From positions 12,958,001-13,022,000 of the forward strand of contig CAVNZM010000001.1 in NCBI GenBank assembly GCA_963693365.1: a stretch of DNA of 64,000 nt, written 5' to 3'. The notes below the pieces were generated by a model, which was not told where the DNA came from, searched no databases, and saw nothing but the letters and a program-made list of their open reading frames with translations. Origin of the DNA: Amoebidium appalachense (lineage: Eukaryota; Ichthyosporea). Of this stretch, positions 22,489 to 32,680 are shown one piece after another. The position numbers and the translations under genes were made by a program. The first letter of the stretch is position 1; each line of letters opens with the position of its first letter.

Positions 22489-23355
22489 ATGCCCCCTAAT
22501 TTTTCTAAGGATTCCACAGCTTTGCCACGTCATGTCTTTGCCGCCTCTGATTTGTTTCCTGTTCCGGCCATTCCTGTGCCGGACCGTTCTGGGCAAGACC
22601 GTCTACGGAGTCAACGCCGTCGGCAACGTCTGTCTCACCGCCTGAAGGGGTTTAACTTGGCTAACCGTTGTCTTGGTGCCCTCAACGAGCTGTGGGCAGG
22701 CGGCCCTTGCCCATTCCCAACCTGGTTGGTGAACAGTCACCACCATGCCCTGTTGACCTATGTCCTTAGGGCCAGCTACGATGCTATACGCGCGGGTGTC
22801 TACGACGCTCAGCCTGCGAGTAGTGTCTTGGCTGCGCTCCCCCCGGCCTACCCTGTATTGACAGGATGGCTACCTCTCACGGCGGCAAATGCCGCTTTGC
22901 CACCCCCTGGGGTTGGAGCCACAGTGGACGTGTTGCAGTTTTTGTCTCCTACACTGCAGCCGTTTTTGGCCAACCGCGACGGCGGCCTTCTCAAGCCTGT
23001 TTCGCCGACGCCTGCAGAGCTGCGCCGCATCCGACTGGCGCATCACGTTCCCAGTGGGGAATACGTCCCATGCTTCTTCGGCTTCAAGACTGCGGCATGG
23101 TGCACTATTTCGAGGCGAAGGAAAAACCACTGGATATCAATGGGCTGTTTGGGGTCCCGAAAGACACCAGAGCCCGCGTCATTTTTGACGGCTGCCGTGG
23201 CAACCTGTTCTTTGCCCGTGATCATCCTGCCCTCGAGGTGCACCTGCCCAACCCTGCCGATTTTGCCGATCTGTTGCTGGGACCTGAGGATTGCCTCTAT
23301 TTTGGCAAGTCGGACATGGACAACCAGTTCCATCGTCTTCTTGCCCCCGAGTGGC
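22489..23355 (+). pseudogene. RT fragment of D2
   Basis: It starts MPPNFSKDSTALPRHVFAAS and is open to about 23060. A frameshift then moves the frame, and the palm segment SDMDNQFHRLLAPEWL is readable in another frame. It ends at the internal deletion before the YVDD box, so no polymerase activity is possible. Confidence 0.85.
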
Positions 23356-23627
23356 TCAAGCGGCATGTGACTCCCTCGGCCTCAACGAGTATGGGTTCCA
23401 TCTTCATAGTCTTCGCCTGGTGGTGCCTCGAGAGACTACGTCAGCGATGTTTCGGTAGAAACGATTGCTCTGCGTGGTCGGTGGAGATTGCATGCCTCCC
23501 TCCGCCGGTATGTGCAGGCCGGCCAGTCTCTTGTTCTTTCTATTCAGGTTCCGGCGTCGCTTCTTGCCCGGGCTGCAGCGCTGCGTCAGTCACCCACGGC
23601 ATGTTCGTTCCTTCCCGTGCCAGATAG
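23356..23627 (+). pseudogene. Recombinase C-terminal fragment of D2
   Basis: The fragment corresponds to the final catalytic portion of the recombinase, downstream of the first Arg box. The H-x-x-R region is disrupted and the frame changes near 23400 and 23500. It ends at a TAG at 23625-23627, just before B1. Confidence 0.8.
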
Positions 23628-23727
23628 GGAGTGGTAGAGCACACCTGTGCCTGCTTGTGAGATTGATCCACAGGCACCTGCTCATGTATCCCCCTGCTGG
23701 GGCTGGTAAAGACGACGTTGGCATAAG

Positions 23728-23947
23728 AATATTTAGTTTGTAAACGTGTTTTCTTTGCAGGAGAATTAGATAGCCCCGTTGGAGTGGGTCAGCGCGTTAA
23801 ACGGGGACTAGAATTGCAAAAACTAAGCTAAAAAATTGGGCCCAAAGAGACCTACTGAGCGCGTTTAGGTCTCTTTGTGCCCAACTGACCCACTCCAAGG
23901 GGCTATCTAATTCTCCTGCAAAGAAAACACGTTTACAAACTAAATAT
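23728..23947. repeat. Foldback of PAT A-repeat sequence, 65-bp arms
   Basis: The left arm 23728-23792 (AATATTTAGTTTGTAAACG… to GGGTCAG) and right arm 23883-23947 are near-perfect reverse complements of the outer end of A. The ~90-bp centre holds a second, smaller inverted pair made from the inner end of A (GGGCCCAAAGAGACCT against AGGTCTCTTTGTGCCC). The structure is a nested palindrome. Confidence 0.85.
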
Positions 23948-23949
23948 TG

Positions 23950-24015
23950 TTTTTTCTATTCGGGTTCCGGCGTCGCTCCTTGCCCGGGCTGCAGCGCTGC
24001 GTCCGTCACCCACGG
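23950..24015 (+). pseudogene. Recombinase 3' scrap
   Basis: About 65 bp identical in pattern to the recombinase C-terminal coding region (CTATTCGGGTTCCGGCGTCG… to CACCCACGGCA), cut off directly before the A1 repeat of D3. Confidence 0.8.
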
Positions 24016-24016
24016 C

Positions 24017-24521
24017 ATATTAAGTTTGTAAACGTGTTTTCTTTGCAGGAGAATTAGATAGCCCCGTTGGAGTAAATTGTGTGTTGCGAGTGTGCTGTAA
24101 TCTTCGTGGTAGCATAATGTTGTAGGCCATGCTGTGTTTGATGTGTGTGCAACGTTTCAGGCTGCTAGCATTTTTATTTAGGGAGCTGTAGCTGTTTTTA
24201 TGTTCTGTGGGATATGCCATATGGATATATTGATGAGTTTGAGTTATATCTAGTCCGAAATGGGCGGCAATTGATTTGGTCTTTGTGATCTAGGGGTTTA
24301 AGCCACTTGTGAAAAATTTTCATTGGTTGATGTGCAGCAAAAATTCCATTTTGGTAGATTTCATGGATTTTATAGGTTCTAAGTCATTTCTTCATATTTC
24401 CATAGGCAAAAATGTGGGCCGCGCTATATAATGAGCTTGCGCGGCCCCAGGGAGGTCAGTTGCGGCGCTACTGAGCGCGTTTAGGTCTCTTTAGGCCCAA
24501 TTTTTTAGCTAAGTTTTTTGC
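24017..24521 (+). repeat. D3 A1 terminal repeat (505 bp)
   Basis: Homologous end to end with the A repeats of D1, D5 and D6. It starts with ATATTAAGTTTGTAAACG and ends with GCTAAGTTTTTTGC. Confidence 0.9.
24416..24447 (+). promoter_or_regulatory. TATA-bearing hairpin in the A repeat
   Basis: Perfect 9-bp arms GGGCCGCGC (24416-24424) and GCGCGGCCC (24439-24447) enclose TATATAATGAGCTT. It lies about 310 bp upstream of the gag start. The same site occurs in the other A repeats with small changes (e.g. 12840-12871, 42709-42740, 57221-57252). The TATA core makes it a promoter candidate, but no start site is known. Confidence 0.4.
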
Positions 24522-24740
24522 AACTCTAGTCCCCGCGCTGTTGTTCGTTTTTTCTCTAGTTTGTTTTGCCCAGGAGCGCGCGCTTAGCTTCTGCAGCATC
24601 TGGTAAGAGATTTGCGTGCGCGCCGTTGCGTTTTAGCTGGTTTTCGGACGTTTTTTGCGGTGTCGGTTTTCCCACGTTTTTGCATTTTCCAGTCTTCGTT
24701 TTCAAGTTTTCGTGCTCTAGTCTGGTTTGTGAGCATTGCA

Positions 24741-25796
24741 ATGGCCCCTCCTCCTGCTCTGGTCGCCAAGGGGGCCGCTCTCCTCGAAAAGCTTTTGGAG
24801 ATCTCTACCGATGCGGACGATGCAAGTCTCAAAAGTCTGGCCGTTTTGCAGTCCAACGCCCTCCCCTGGAACAGCCTGCCGGCAGAAACCGTCAACAGTG
24901 TAGTTTCAGCCCTCAAGGCGCGATCGGTGGCTTTTGATGACCCTGAGATGGTCGGTTGGAAAGTCACCGACCAGCTGCACTTGCTCTGTCGCACTCATCG
25001 CAGCGGCCGTGCCTCCCCCCCACCTGGGTCGCCCTCTCCTCAGCGGCGTTCTGACGGTGTAGACGTCCAAGAGCAGCTGCAGGCGCTTTCTGCCCAAGTG
25101 CAAGCCCTCTCTGTTGCCCAGTCTGGTCGCCCCAAGAAGCCCTCTGCCGGCGGCCTGCTGAGCACGCTGTCTGCGCGGGCAAAGGGTAAGGAACCTGTCC
25201 ATGTGTCTGACACGGGCAGTGAAGACACCCCATCGTCGAGTGAGGATTCTGATTCCAGCAGCAGTGGCTACGGTCGTCCCTCTCGCAGCCGTCGTTCCTC
25301 TGGCCGTTCCAAACCCAACCCCAGCCGTTATCTGCTCTCCAGCGGCGACAAAGTCAACCTGCGCGTCAAAGAACGTCTGGCCCCTTCCTACCTCAAGAGC
25401 ACCTTGGCTGACGAGGCCTCGGTCACTGCGGCTGTCCACGCGGCGGATTGGGTCAGCTACCGCAACAAACGGGAGGCTCTGACGCTTGCCCGTATGCTGG
25501 ATCTGCTGCTGGCCGCCGACCCTAAGGCCCGCAAGGAGTCACCTGCTGTGGAAGTTGGTGTGCGCCGTCTGCTGGCTGTGCAGACTGCTGATCAGTCCAA
25601 CGGGGACTGGGCTGTTGCAGAGCAGTTTGAGGAGCTCCCTGCGCGCAGCCTGCCCCTGCCCCCTGCCTTGGCCACCCGGGCTGTTCGTCAAGCCAAGACC
25701 CTCGCCGAAGTCACCCGGGCTCGGCGCGGTCCCGGCAGTGGCCCATCCGGAGCCGGTCCATCGACCCCTCCGGGGACCGGTGGGCTCAGGGCCTAA
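24741..25796 (+). CDS. Gag-like protein of PAT element D3, intact
   Basis: An uninterrupted 351-aa frame from MAPPPALVAKGAALLEKLLE (context GCAATGG); an upstream in-frame ATG at 24612 is possible but would add a non-conserved stretch. N-terminal helical region, predicted coiled coil (VQEQLQALSAQVQALSVAQ), Ser/Arg-rich linker near residues 170-210, C-terminal helical domain (ALTLARMLDLLLAADPKARK), and a Pro/Gly-rich tail. No zinc knuckle. The position upstream of RT and conservation in D1, D2, D5 and D6 support a structural, particle-forming role. Confidence 0.85.
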   Translation: MAPPPALVAKGAALLEKLLEISTDADDASLKSLAVLQSNALPWNSLPAETVNSVVSALKARSVAFDDPEMVGWKVTDQLHLLCRTHRSGRASPPPGSPSPQRRSDGVDVQEQLQALSAQVQALSVAQSGRPKKPSAGGLLSTLSARAKGKEPVHVSDTGSEDTPSSSEDSDSSSSGYGRPSRSRRSSGRSKPNPSRYLLSSGDKVNLRVKERLAPSYLKSTLADEASVTAAVHAADWVSYRNKREALTLARMLDLLLAADPKARKESPAVEVGVRRLLAVQTADQSNGDWAVAEQFEELPARSLPLPPALATRAVRQAKTLAEVTRARRGPGSGPSGAGPSTPPGTGGLRA

Positions 25797-25873
25797 ACGG
25801 CCCTTTGGGGGTTCGGCACGCGGTTCTGTATATTCTTTTATTGTGGCTTCCTGCCACGTGCCCTTGATTCAAT

Positions 25874-26902
25874 ATGCCCCCTAATTTTTCTAAGGATTCC
25901 ACAGCTATGCCACGTCATGTCTTTGCCGCCTCTGATTTGTTTCCTGTTCCGGCCATTCCTGTGCCGGACCGTTCTGGACAAGCCCGTCTACGGAGTCAAC
26001 GCCGTCGGCAACGTCTGTCTCACCGCCTGAAGGGGGTTACCTTGGCTAACCGTTGTCTTGGTGCCCTCAACAAGCTGTGGGCAGGCGGCCCTTGCCCATT
26101 CCCGACCCGGTTGGTGAACAGTCACCACCATGCCCTGTGGACCTTTGTCCATAGGGCCAGCTACGATGCTATACGCGCGGGTGTCTACGACGCTCAGCCT
26201 GCGAGTAGTGTCTTGGCTGCGTTCCCCGCGGCCTACCCTGTATTGACAGGATGGCTACCTCTCACGGCGGCAAATGCCGCTTTGCCACCCCCTGGGGTTG
26301 GAGCCACAGTGGACGTGTTGCAGTTTTTGTCTCCTACGCTGCAGCCGTTTTTGGCCAACTGCGACGGCGGCCTTCTCAAGCCTGTTCCGCCGACGCCTGC
26401 AGAGCTGCGCCGCATCCGACCGGCGCATCACGTTCCCAGTGGGGAATACGGTCCCCTGCTTCTTTGGCTTCAAGACTGCGGCATGGTGCACTATTTCGAG
26501 GCGAAGGAAAAACCACTGGCCATCAATGGGCTGTTTGGGGTCCCCAAAGACACCAGAGCCCGCGTCATTTTTGACGGCCGCCGTGGCAACCTGTTCTTTG
26601 CCCGTGATCATCCTGCCCTCCAGGTGCACCTGCCCAACCCTGCCGATTTTGCCGATCTGTTGCTGGGGCCTGAGGATTGCCTCTATTTTGGCAAGTCGGA
26701 CATGGACAACCAGTTCCATCGTCTTCTTGCCCCCGAGTGGCTGTGGCGGTACTTCGGATTGCCGCCTGTGTCTTCGGAGGCTGTTGGCATTTCTGGGCCC
26801 GACCGGCTTGTGTACCCGGCCCTCAAGACCGTGCCCATGGGCTGGGTGCATTCTGTGCTTGTGGCTCAAGACGTCCATGGGCAGTTGGCTGACCAAGCCG
26901 GA
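25874..26902 (+). pseudogene. RT of D3, truncated
   Basis: It starts MPPNFSKDSTAMPRHVFAAS and is open through SDMDNQFHRLLAPEWLWRYF and VPMGWVHSVLVAQDVHGQL, then is cut off before the YVDD box. The frame runs on 48 codons into D4 and stops at 27046. This copy lacks half the palm, RNase H and everything downstream. Confidence 0.88.
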
Positions 26903-27424
26903 ATGCTAAGGATTCCACAGCTATGCCACGTCATGTCATTGCCGCCTCTGATTTGTTTCCTGTTCCGGCCATTCCTGTGCCAGACCGTTCTGGGCAACAC
27001 TCTCTACGGAGTCAACACCGTCGGCAACGTCTGTCTCACCGCTTGATGGGGGTTACCTTGGCTAACCATTGTCTTGGTGCCCTCAACGAGCTGTGGGCAG
27101 GCGGCCCTTGCCCATTCCCGACATGGTTGGTGAACAGTAACCACCATGCCTTGTGGACCTTTGTCCTTAGGGCCAGCTACGATGCTATAGGTGTGGGCAT
27201 CTACGACGCTCAGCCTGCGAGTAATCTCTTGGCTGCGTTCCCCGCGGCCTACCCTGTATTGACAGGATGGCTACCTCTCACGGCGGCAAATGCCGCTTTG
27301 CCACCCCCTGGGGTTGGAGCCACAGTGGAGGTGTTGCAGTTTTTGTCTCCTACACTGCAGCCGTTTTTGGCCAACTGCGACGGCGGCCTTCTCAAGCCAG
27401 TTCCGCCGACGACGTTGGCATAAG
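26903..27424 (+). mobile_element. PAT fragment D4: repeated RT start fused to a B terminus
   Basis: A second copy of the RT start (from CTAAGGATTCCACAGCTATG) follows D3 in the same orientation and runs to PVPPT (about 27407). There it joins GACGACGTTGGCATAAG, the outer end of B. The join uses CCGCCGACG as microhomology. The B end abuts the gypsy element. Confidence 0.85.
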
Positions 27425-28404
27425 AACCATTATTGCCCGCTATCCCGATGTGTTCACTGTACGTGTTGCAAGTATGGACAAACTGGGTATAAGGCATTAT
27501 ATTGATGTTGGTGGGCATCCACCCATTGCAAGCAAACCCTATCGCAATTCACACGCAGAAAGAGAAGTGATTCGAAAAGAGATAGAAGAAATGTTACGCA
27601 TAGATGCAATAGAGATGAGTAAGAGCCCATGGGCGAGCCCAGTTGTTATTGTACCAAAGAAGGGAACAACCAAGTTGCGTTTCTGCATAGATTACAGACG
27701 TATAAATGCCGTGTCTAAAAAAGATGTGTACCCCCTCCCCTCTATTTCTGATGCACTTGATTCGTTTGCTGGTTTCCGATATTATTCTTTTCTCGACTTA
27801 GCGCATGGCTTTTGGCTAATTAAAATGACCGAAGAGTCAAAGGAAATCACCGCCTTCATCACACACCAAGGTTTGTATCAATTTAAAATAATGCCCTTTG
27901 GTTTAAGTAACAGCCCAGCAACGTTTCAAAAAGTTGTAAATCAGATTTTGAACGGCACACATGCATACGCACGTGCTTATCTAGACGACATAGCTATTTT
28001 TTCAAAAACATGGGAGCATCTAGAGCATGTAGACGACGTTTTACGCAGACTAAACCAGGCAGGTGCATGTGTGAATCTAACTAAGTGTACATTTGCCACA
28101 CACAGTGCAACTTACCTAGGCCACATAGTCTTGGTTGACGGCATTTCAGTCGACCAATCAAAAATAGAGAAAGTCCAGACCTGGCCTATACCGCGAAATA
28201 TTTGCGAATTAAGCTTTTTTCTTGGCTTGTGCTCATACTACCGTCGTTTTGTCCCCCAGTTTAGTGCTATCACTGCCCCCCTCCGGAAACTACAACAAGG
28301 AGATGCAGAGTGGCAGTGGGGAGAAGCACAGCAACAAGCATTTGAAGAGTTAAAAGGTAAACTGGTGTCTGCACCCATACTGATGTATGCGCACACCCCC
28401 GCTT
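27425..28404 (+). pseudogene. Ty3/gypsy reverse transcriptase
   Basis: The open segment begins in the RT N-terminus (IIARYPDVF…), passes SPWASPVVIVPKKG, FCIDYRRINAV, LDLAHGFWLIKM, FGLSNSPATFQKVVN and the catalytic YLDDIAIFS box, and ends with the connection domain (FLGLCSYYRRFVPQFS). All RT catalytic Asp residues are present. The frame breaks at about 28405. Confidence 0.93.
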
Positions 28405-28820
28405 TGATAGAAAATTTATCTTACACACAGACGCGAGCTACGCAGGGTTAGGTGCAGTTTTGGAACAAGGAGGAGATGAAGGGTTGTTACATGTGATTGT
28501 GTATGCAAGCAGAAGTTTGCATGCAGCCGAGAAAAATTATGCAGTCACAGAGCTCGAATGTCTTGCTCTCGTTTAGGCCACAGAACACTTTCGCCCCTAT
28601 CTTTACGGTTCACATTTTAAGTTATATGCGACCACACTGCCTTGAAAACATTACTCACAAAAGAACTACTTAACCCAAGGTTACAAAGATGGGCACTGAA
28701 ATTACAGGCGATGGATTTTGCAATTATACCTCGCCCCGGTGTCCAGCACACGAATGCAGATGCTCTTTCCCGCCTTCCAGCTATCTCTACCCCCAAGGTG
28801 AGTGCGGTAGAGGATGGCTT
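28405..28820 (+). pseudogene. Ty3/gypsy RNase H, frameshifted
   Basis: Readable only by changing frame: FILHTDASYAGLGAVLEQGG (first Asp), a Glu in AVTELECLALV, then a TAG at 28575-28577 where Trp is usual, another frame change near 28630, and the terminal HTNADALSRLP segment. Inactive. Confidence 0.88.
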
Positions 28821-29663
28821 TAACACTGTTAACTTGCACGTGGCCACCATAAAACGTCAGGAGCCATTTTTCCTAGAGGGGGAAACACGTCAGAATACTC
28901 CACAAGTTAACAGCATGCCTGTTGCGCCCAGCATGAGAACACTAGCCCCGGCCCACGATCTAGCCCCGCAAGTGGCGTTGATGGCTAGGGAGGGATTGCG
29001 TAGTCGTTCAACAAAGATAAGGACGGAAGCTCGAATGATAACAGATATAAACACAACACCTACAGCCTACACACACACACAACACAAAACAAAACGACAA
29101 AAACTAGACACAGACACAACCTCACTCACACAAAACACACCACACACAGACACAACAAGTACAACAGGGTCACACACGAAAGATACACCTACCATCACGG
29201 CCGCACAGCAGACGAAACGGCAGCAACAGACACCGGCAGCGCATTCAGTGATACGCACGCGCAGCCACCACTCCCACACACAGTCACTGTGACCGAGCCA
29301 CAAGCCACAGAACCTCAGTTACCGGCCCCCACCACAGACAAACTCACATGGGTAGAACCATGGTTCCGACAAATAACACCTGAGGAGGTAAGAGCTTATC
29401 AGAATTCTGATGAACGGTGTAAAGCTATTATTGACTATGTGTTATATAAAATTATACCTTCGAATGATAAATACTACAGAGAGATATTACTTTGCAAAGA
29501 CGCATACACAGTGTACGATGGTATTCTATATAAAGTGTACACGCCACAAAGCCGAAAAGACCCCAAAGACACACTCAGACATGCACTGTATGTCCCCTAC
29601 GGCCTGAAATCTCAAACATTACTGCTTGCCACGAAGACCTCTCTGCAGGTGACTCGGATTTAG
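28821..29663 (+). pseudogene. Ty3/gypsy linker and integrase N-terminus
   Basis: A low-complexity Thr/His/Gln-rich linker (29050-29290, with CACA-rich DNA) precedes a segment ending ALYVPYGLKSQTLLL. The zinc-binding H-H-C-C region follows but is frameshifted: H in CHEDLSAGD, and C in WCRACKIC, read in separate frames around 29620-29750. Confidence 0.75.
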
Positions 29664-29710
29664 CAAAACATATCTAAAAACGCGCACGCAGTATTTTTGG
29701 CCCGACATGT

Positions 29711-30967
29711 ATGCTGACATACTTGCATGGTGCAGAGCATGTAAAATTTGCGCAACACGGAAGCCGTACCCGCGCGGGTATGAACGTACCTAAGTCTGTG
29801 AGAGAGCCCGAAGCACCCTTTTCTATTGTTGCTCTTGATGTTGTGGGCCCTTTCACACCCGAAACCTGGAACAAAAACACACACATATTAGTAGCTATAG
29901 ATGAATTCACCCGGTGGCCCGAAGCCTGGCCTATACCCGAGCCCACTTCAGAAATCGTTGCAAAAATATTAGTGGAAGAACTAATATGCAGGCATGGCAC
30001 ACCAAAAGTGTTTCGAATGGATAGAGCAGGTTACTTTAAGAGCATTCTTTTTACTTCTATATGCAAAGCCCTAGGCTCGGACCCCAGGCTCACACCTGCA
30101 CACTATCACGATGCGAATGGATTGTGTGAACGATTAAATAGAGATCTACGAAACAATCTGTCTATGTTCACGCTTGATTATCTACGTTCTTGGCATTTAT
30201 TTGTACCTTATTTTCTTCTGGCATGCCGAACCATTGTGTGCTCCAGCACAGGATACACACCGGCAGAGCTATTGTATGGAAGAATGCTGCAACTGCCTTA
30301 TAATCGTTTGATTGATACACCTGACACCGTCCCTGCCCCCCAAAATGAGTATTATTTGGAGCTATTAGATAAACTGCGTTTCGCACATGCAACTGCCTCT
30401 GATTTGTCACGTACTGAAAGACAAAGACAAGTAGCTAAACGTAACGAACGTGCAAAAACACGCAGTTGGGACACAGGTGACAAGGTATGGCTGTATACAC
30501 CGCAAAAGAAAAAGGGTGTGTCGACAAAGCTTTTGCACTGCTGGCATGGACCATACACCATACGTAAAAAGGCTACAAACTCCACTTACTACTTAGTGAA
30601 TGTACGAGGATGGAAAATGAAAGCCCCTGTGCACGTCACCCGGCTCAAGCCCTATCACAATCCCAACGTACGGCCCACTGATAAAATCCCTATGCCAATC
30701 ACAGATGCTATTGATTCCGACCTGCCACCTCCACGTGATGCAACACCCATCGAAGTTACTGGACAAGTGACAACGAAAGATGGTAGGTTCTGGCGTATAA
30801 AATGGTCTGATGGCAGAGAGAGTTGGGAGTTAGAACACAATTTAGGTGAATCACTATCCGATATAGCTAAACTTACTACTACTGCTTCCAGGGTCCCGAT
30901 ACCTACGTTCGACTATGCTTTCCGTCAGCCTGCGAAAACTGAAACGATTGGATTACCCAAAATTTAG
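29711..30967 (+). pseudogene. Ty3/gypsy integrase core, GPY/F and chromodomain-like end
   Basis: An open stretch of 418 codons. DDE core: D in IVALDVVGPF, D in VFRMDRAGYF (the usual Ser-Asp-Arg-Gly is changed to M-D-R-A), E in NGLCERLNRDLR. A GPY/F-type module follows (KLLHCWHGPYTIRKKATNST… VHVTRLKPYHN), then a chromodomain-like segment (IEVTGQVTTKDGRFWRIKWS…SWELEHNL). Chromodomains in such integrases can direct insertion to marked chromatin (known for chromoviruses). It ends at TAG 30965-30967. Upstream frameshifts make the polyprotein non-functional. Confidence 0.9.
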
Positions 30968-31835
30968 GTCTACCAATCACTCAACCGGCAAAATACCATG
31001 TTTGAGATGCACCAATCAGACCACCAAGTATGACGGTCCCCGTCATACCTCAGCAGGGGGTCGAAAGGAAGGCATCCTTGTACACTGATTTGATTGGCCA
31101 GATCCTGGATCAATAAGTTGAAATAAACACAGCCGTATGTCCGTGCAATGTACTCTGATCATGTCTTATAACCACGTGTCTGGAGACCATGGGAAGCTCC
31201 CATGAACCATCTATCTTACCAGAGGCATGTAAAAGATTACGAAGCTTTTTTCCCGTTATTAGTGTAACACATATTTGCTAACATACTACGTCTTAAACAA
31301 TGAACATATGTATACGCGTGCACCTGTACGTGAAAGGCAATCTAATTCATCAGCAATCTTCCCCCCCATCGGAAACCCCTCTACGACGTCGACGACGGGT
31401 TCGGAGTAGTTTACGATACCTGAGTGGCTGCGTTTGGTACCCTCGACATTTTAATGGATGGAAAAGCTGAAAACCCATCGTCGACGTCGACAAGCATGTT
31501 ACAGGGTAATAAAGAGGTCCACTGATTTCTCGACCCTCATGTGTATATGCCAACGTCATCCTATGGACATGCTGTGCATGCGTTTACACCGTCCATTAAC
31601 CAAATGTAGCACCTATTCCAATGCTATAGATGTGCTATGGACGTCGTAAGCCTGTTCTACGTATGTATACTGTGTAGGCTAACATGATGGGTATCGTCGA
31701 CGTCGAAAACAAAGCATACTGTGAAGGCGATTCTGAGCATCTTAATATGAGGTTTCCGACGTCTGTAAACTAATAAGAAACGGCGAATTCTGCAATAATA
31801 AATACTGTTTTTATATTGTATAAGTACAATAGTTT
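30968..31835. other. Post-gypsy spacer with GTCGAC motifs
   Basis: Includes a purine-rich stretch (CAGCAGGGGGTCGAAAGGAAGG, about 31051) that could be the gypsy polypurine tract, and GAAATAAACAC, a possible poly-A signal. CGTCGACGTCGA-like words occur at about 31384, 31481 and 31696. No ORF is supported. Confidence 0.45.
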
Positions 31836-31976
31836 TATGTGTATATATATATATATCATATAGTATATATATATATCATATATATATATATATATATATA
31901 TATAAGTTGGGTTTTTATAATGTATAAGTACAATAGTTTTATGTATATATATATAGTATACTATATATATATATAT

Positions 31977-32030
<54 letters not shown>
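31836..32030. repeat. (AT)n/(TATA)n tract with local duplication
   Basis: Long AT dinucleotide runs. The ~33-bp lead-in TTTTTATA.TGTATAAGTACAATAGTTTTATGT occurs at about 31808 and again at about 31911, so the tract is a two-copy tandem duplication of unit about 103 bp. Confidence 0.9.
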
Positions 32031-32033
<3 letters not shown>

Positions 32034-32084
32034 GGGGTAGGGGTGTCCTGGGAATGAATGACCCCCGGAGTAGTTTTTCATAGA

Positions 32085-32290
32085 AGCCCCATACGACCAC
32101 CATAAGGATCGCTAATTATACCCCCATACGATCATTATAATGATCTCATTATATGCCCCATACGACCACCATAAGGATCGCTAGTTATACCCCCATACGA
32201 TCATCATAATGATCTCATTCTATGCCTCATACGATCATTATAGTGATCACATACCAAAATCCATACGGTCATCATAATGATCACAAGGAG
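32085..32290. repeat. Short tandem repeat of CCATACGAYCA..ATAATGATC units
   Basis: About six units of 27-33 bp alternate between CCATACGACCACCATAAGGATCGCTA and CCATACGATCATTATAATGATCTCATT. Each unit contains a short inverted repeat (GATCATTATAATGATC), so the array is a string of small palindromes. Confidence 0.85.
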
Positions 32291-32384
32291 ATTATCTAAC
32301 GGGCGCAACTGACATGTGAATTTGTTTTTGCACGCCTCATGGAAAGCGGATGAGGCTCATCAGGTGGCCGCGGAATGAAAGTGG

Positions 32385-32680
32385 TGATATCCCCCCATTC
32401 CGACCGGTTTTGTTAGACCCCCCACACAGAGAAACTGCCTAATGCAAAGTTTGGTTGTGCTCCCAACAATCCCCTGCACGTTATCAACCGTTGAATCCCC
32501 CCCCCTTTCCCTATGTATTACAGCGCATTTTGCATAATATGGACGTACAACGGTCAATAACTTTTCCCACAGAAATGGGGGGACAGTCCGACCGGTTTTG
32601 TTACATCACCCACACAGAGACACTGCCTAATGCAAAATTTGGTTGGGGCCCCATCAATCCCCTGCACGTTATTAACCATG
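32385..32680. repeat. Two-copy direct repeat, unit about 190 bp apart
   Basis: CCGACCGGTTTTGTTA…CACACAGAGA.ACTGCCTAATGCAAA.TTTGGTTG…AATCCCCTGCACGTTAT.AACC occurs at 32400-32485 and 32590-32675. The intervening DNA is C-rich. No coding content. Confidence 0.85.

Larger units (their letters stand above)
21120..23786 (+). mobile_element. PAT-like element D2, rearranged and internally deleted
   Basis: It starts with about 30 bp of the inner A repeat (CAATTTTTTAGCTAAG), then 5' UTR, gag, the N-terminal half of RT, an internal deletion joining RT to the last 90 codons of the recombinase at about 23355, B1 (to 23727) and the first 59 bp of A2. Several frameshifts and a stop make it defective. It is followed by a foldback of A-repeat sequence. 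Confidence 0.9.
24017..26902 (+). mobile_element. PAT-like element D3, 3'-truncated
   Basis: A complete A1 (24017-24521), 5' UTR, an intact gag, and RT up to just after the motif HGQLADQAG, where it is broken and joined to a second RT start (D4). RNase H and recombinase are missing. Confidence 0.9.
27425..30967 (+). mobile_element. Ty3/gypsy element, decayed, 5' part absent
   Basis: The remaining parts in order are RT, RNase H, integrase, GPY/F module and a chromodomain-like end, the order of Ty3/gypsy (Metaviridae-type) chromoviral elements. Gag, protease and 5' LTR are absent, because the element begins exactly at a PAT terminus. At least three frameshifts and one in-frame stop show it is dead. 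No LTR pair can be matched. Confidence 0.9.

Noticed and set aside
22866-23627. MATSHGGKCRFATPWGWSH-type ORFs within RT
   Set aside because: An alternative frame over the RT region. It looks long only because frameshifts in some copies bring it into the true RT frame.
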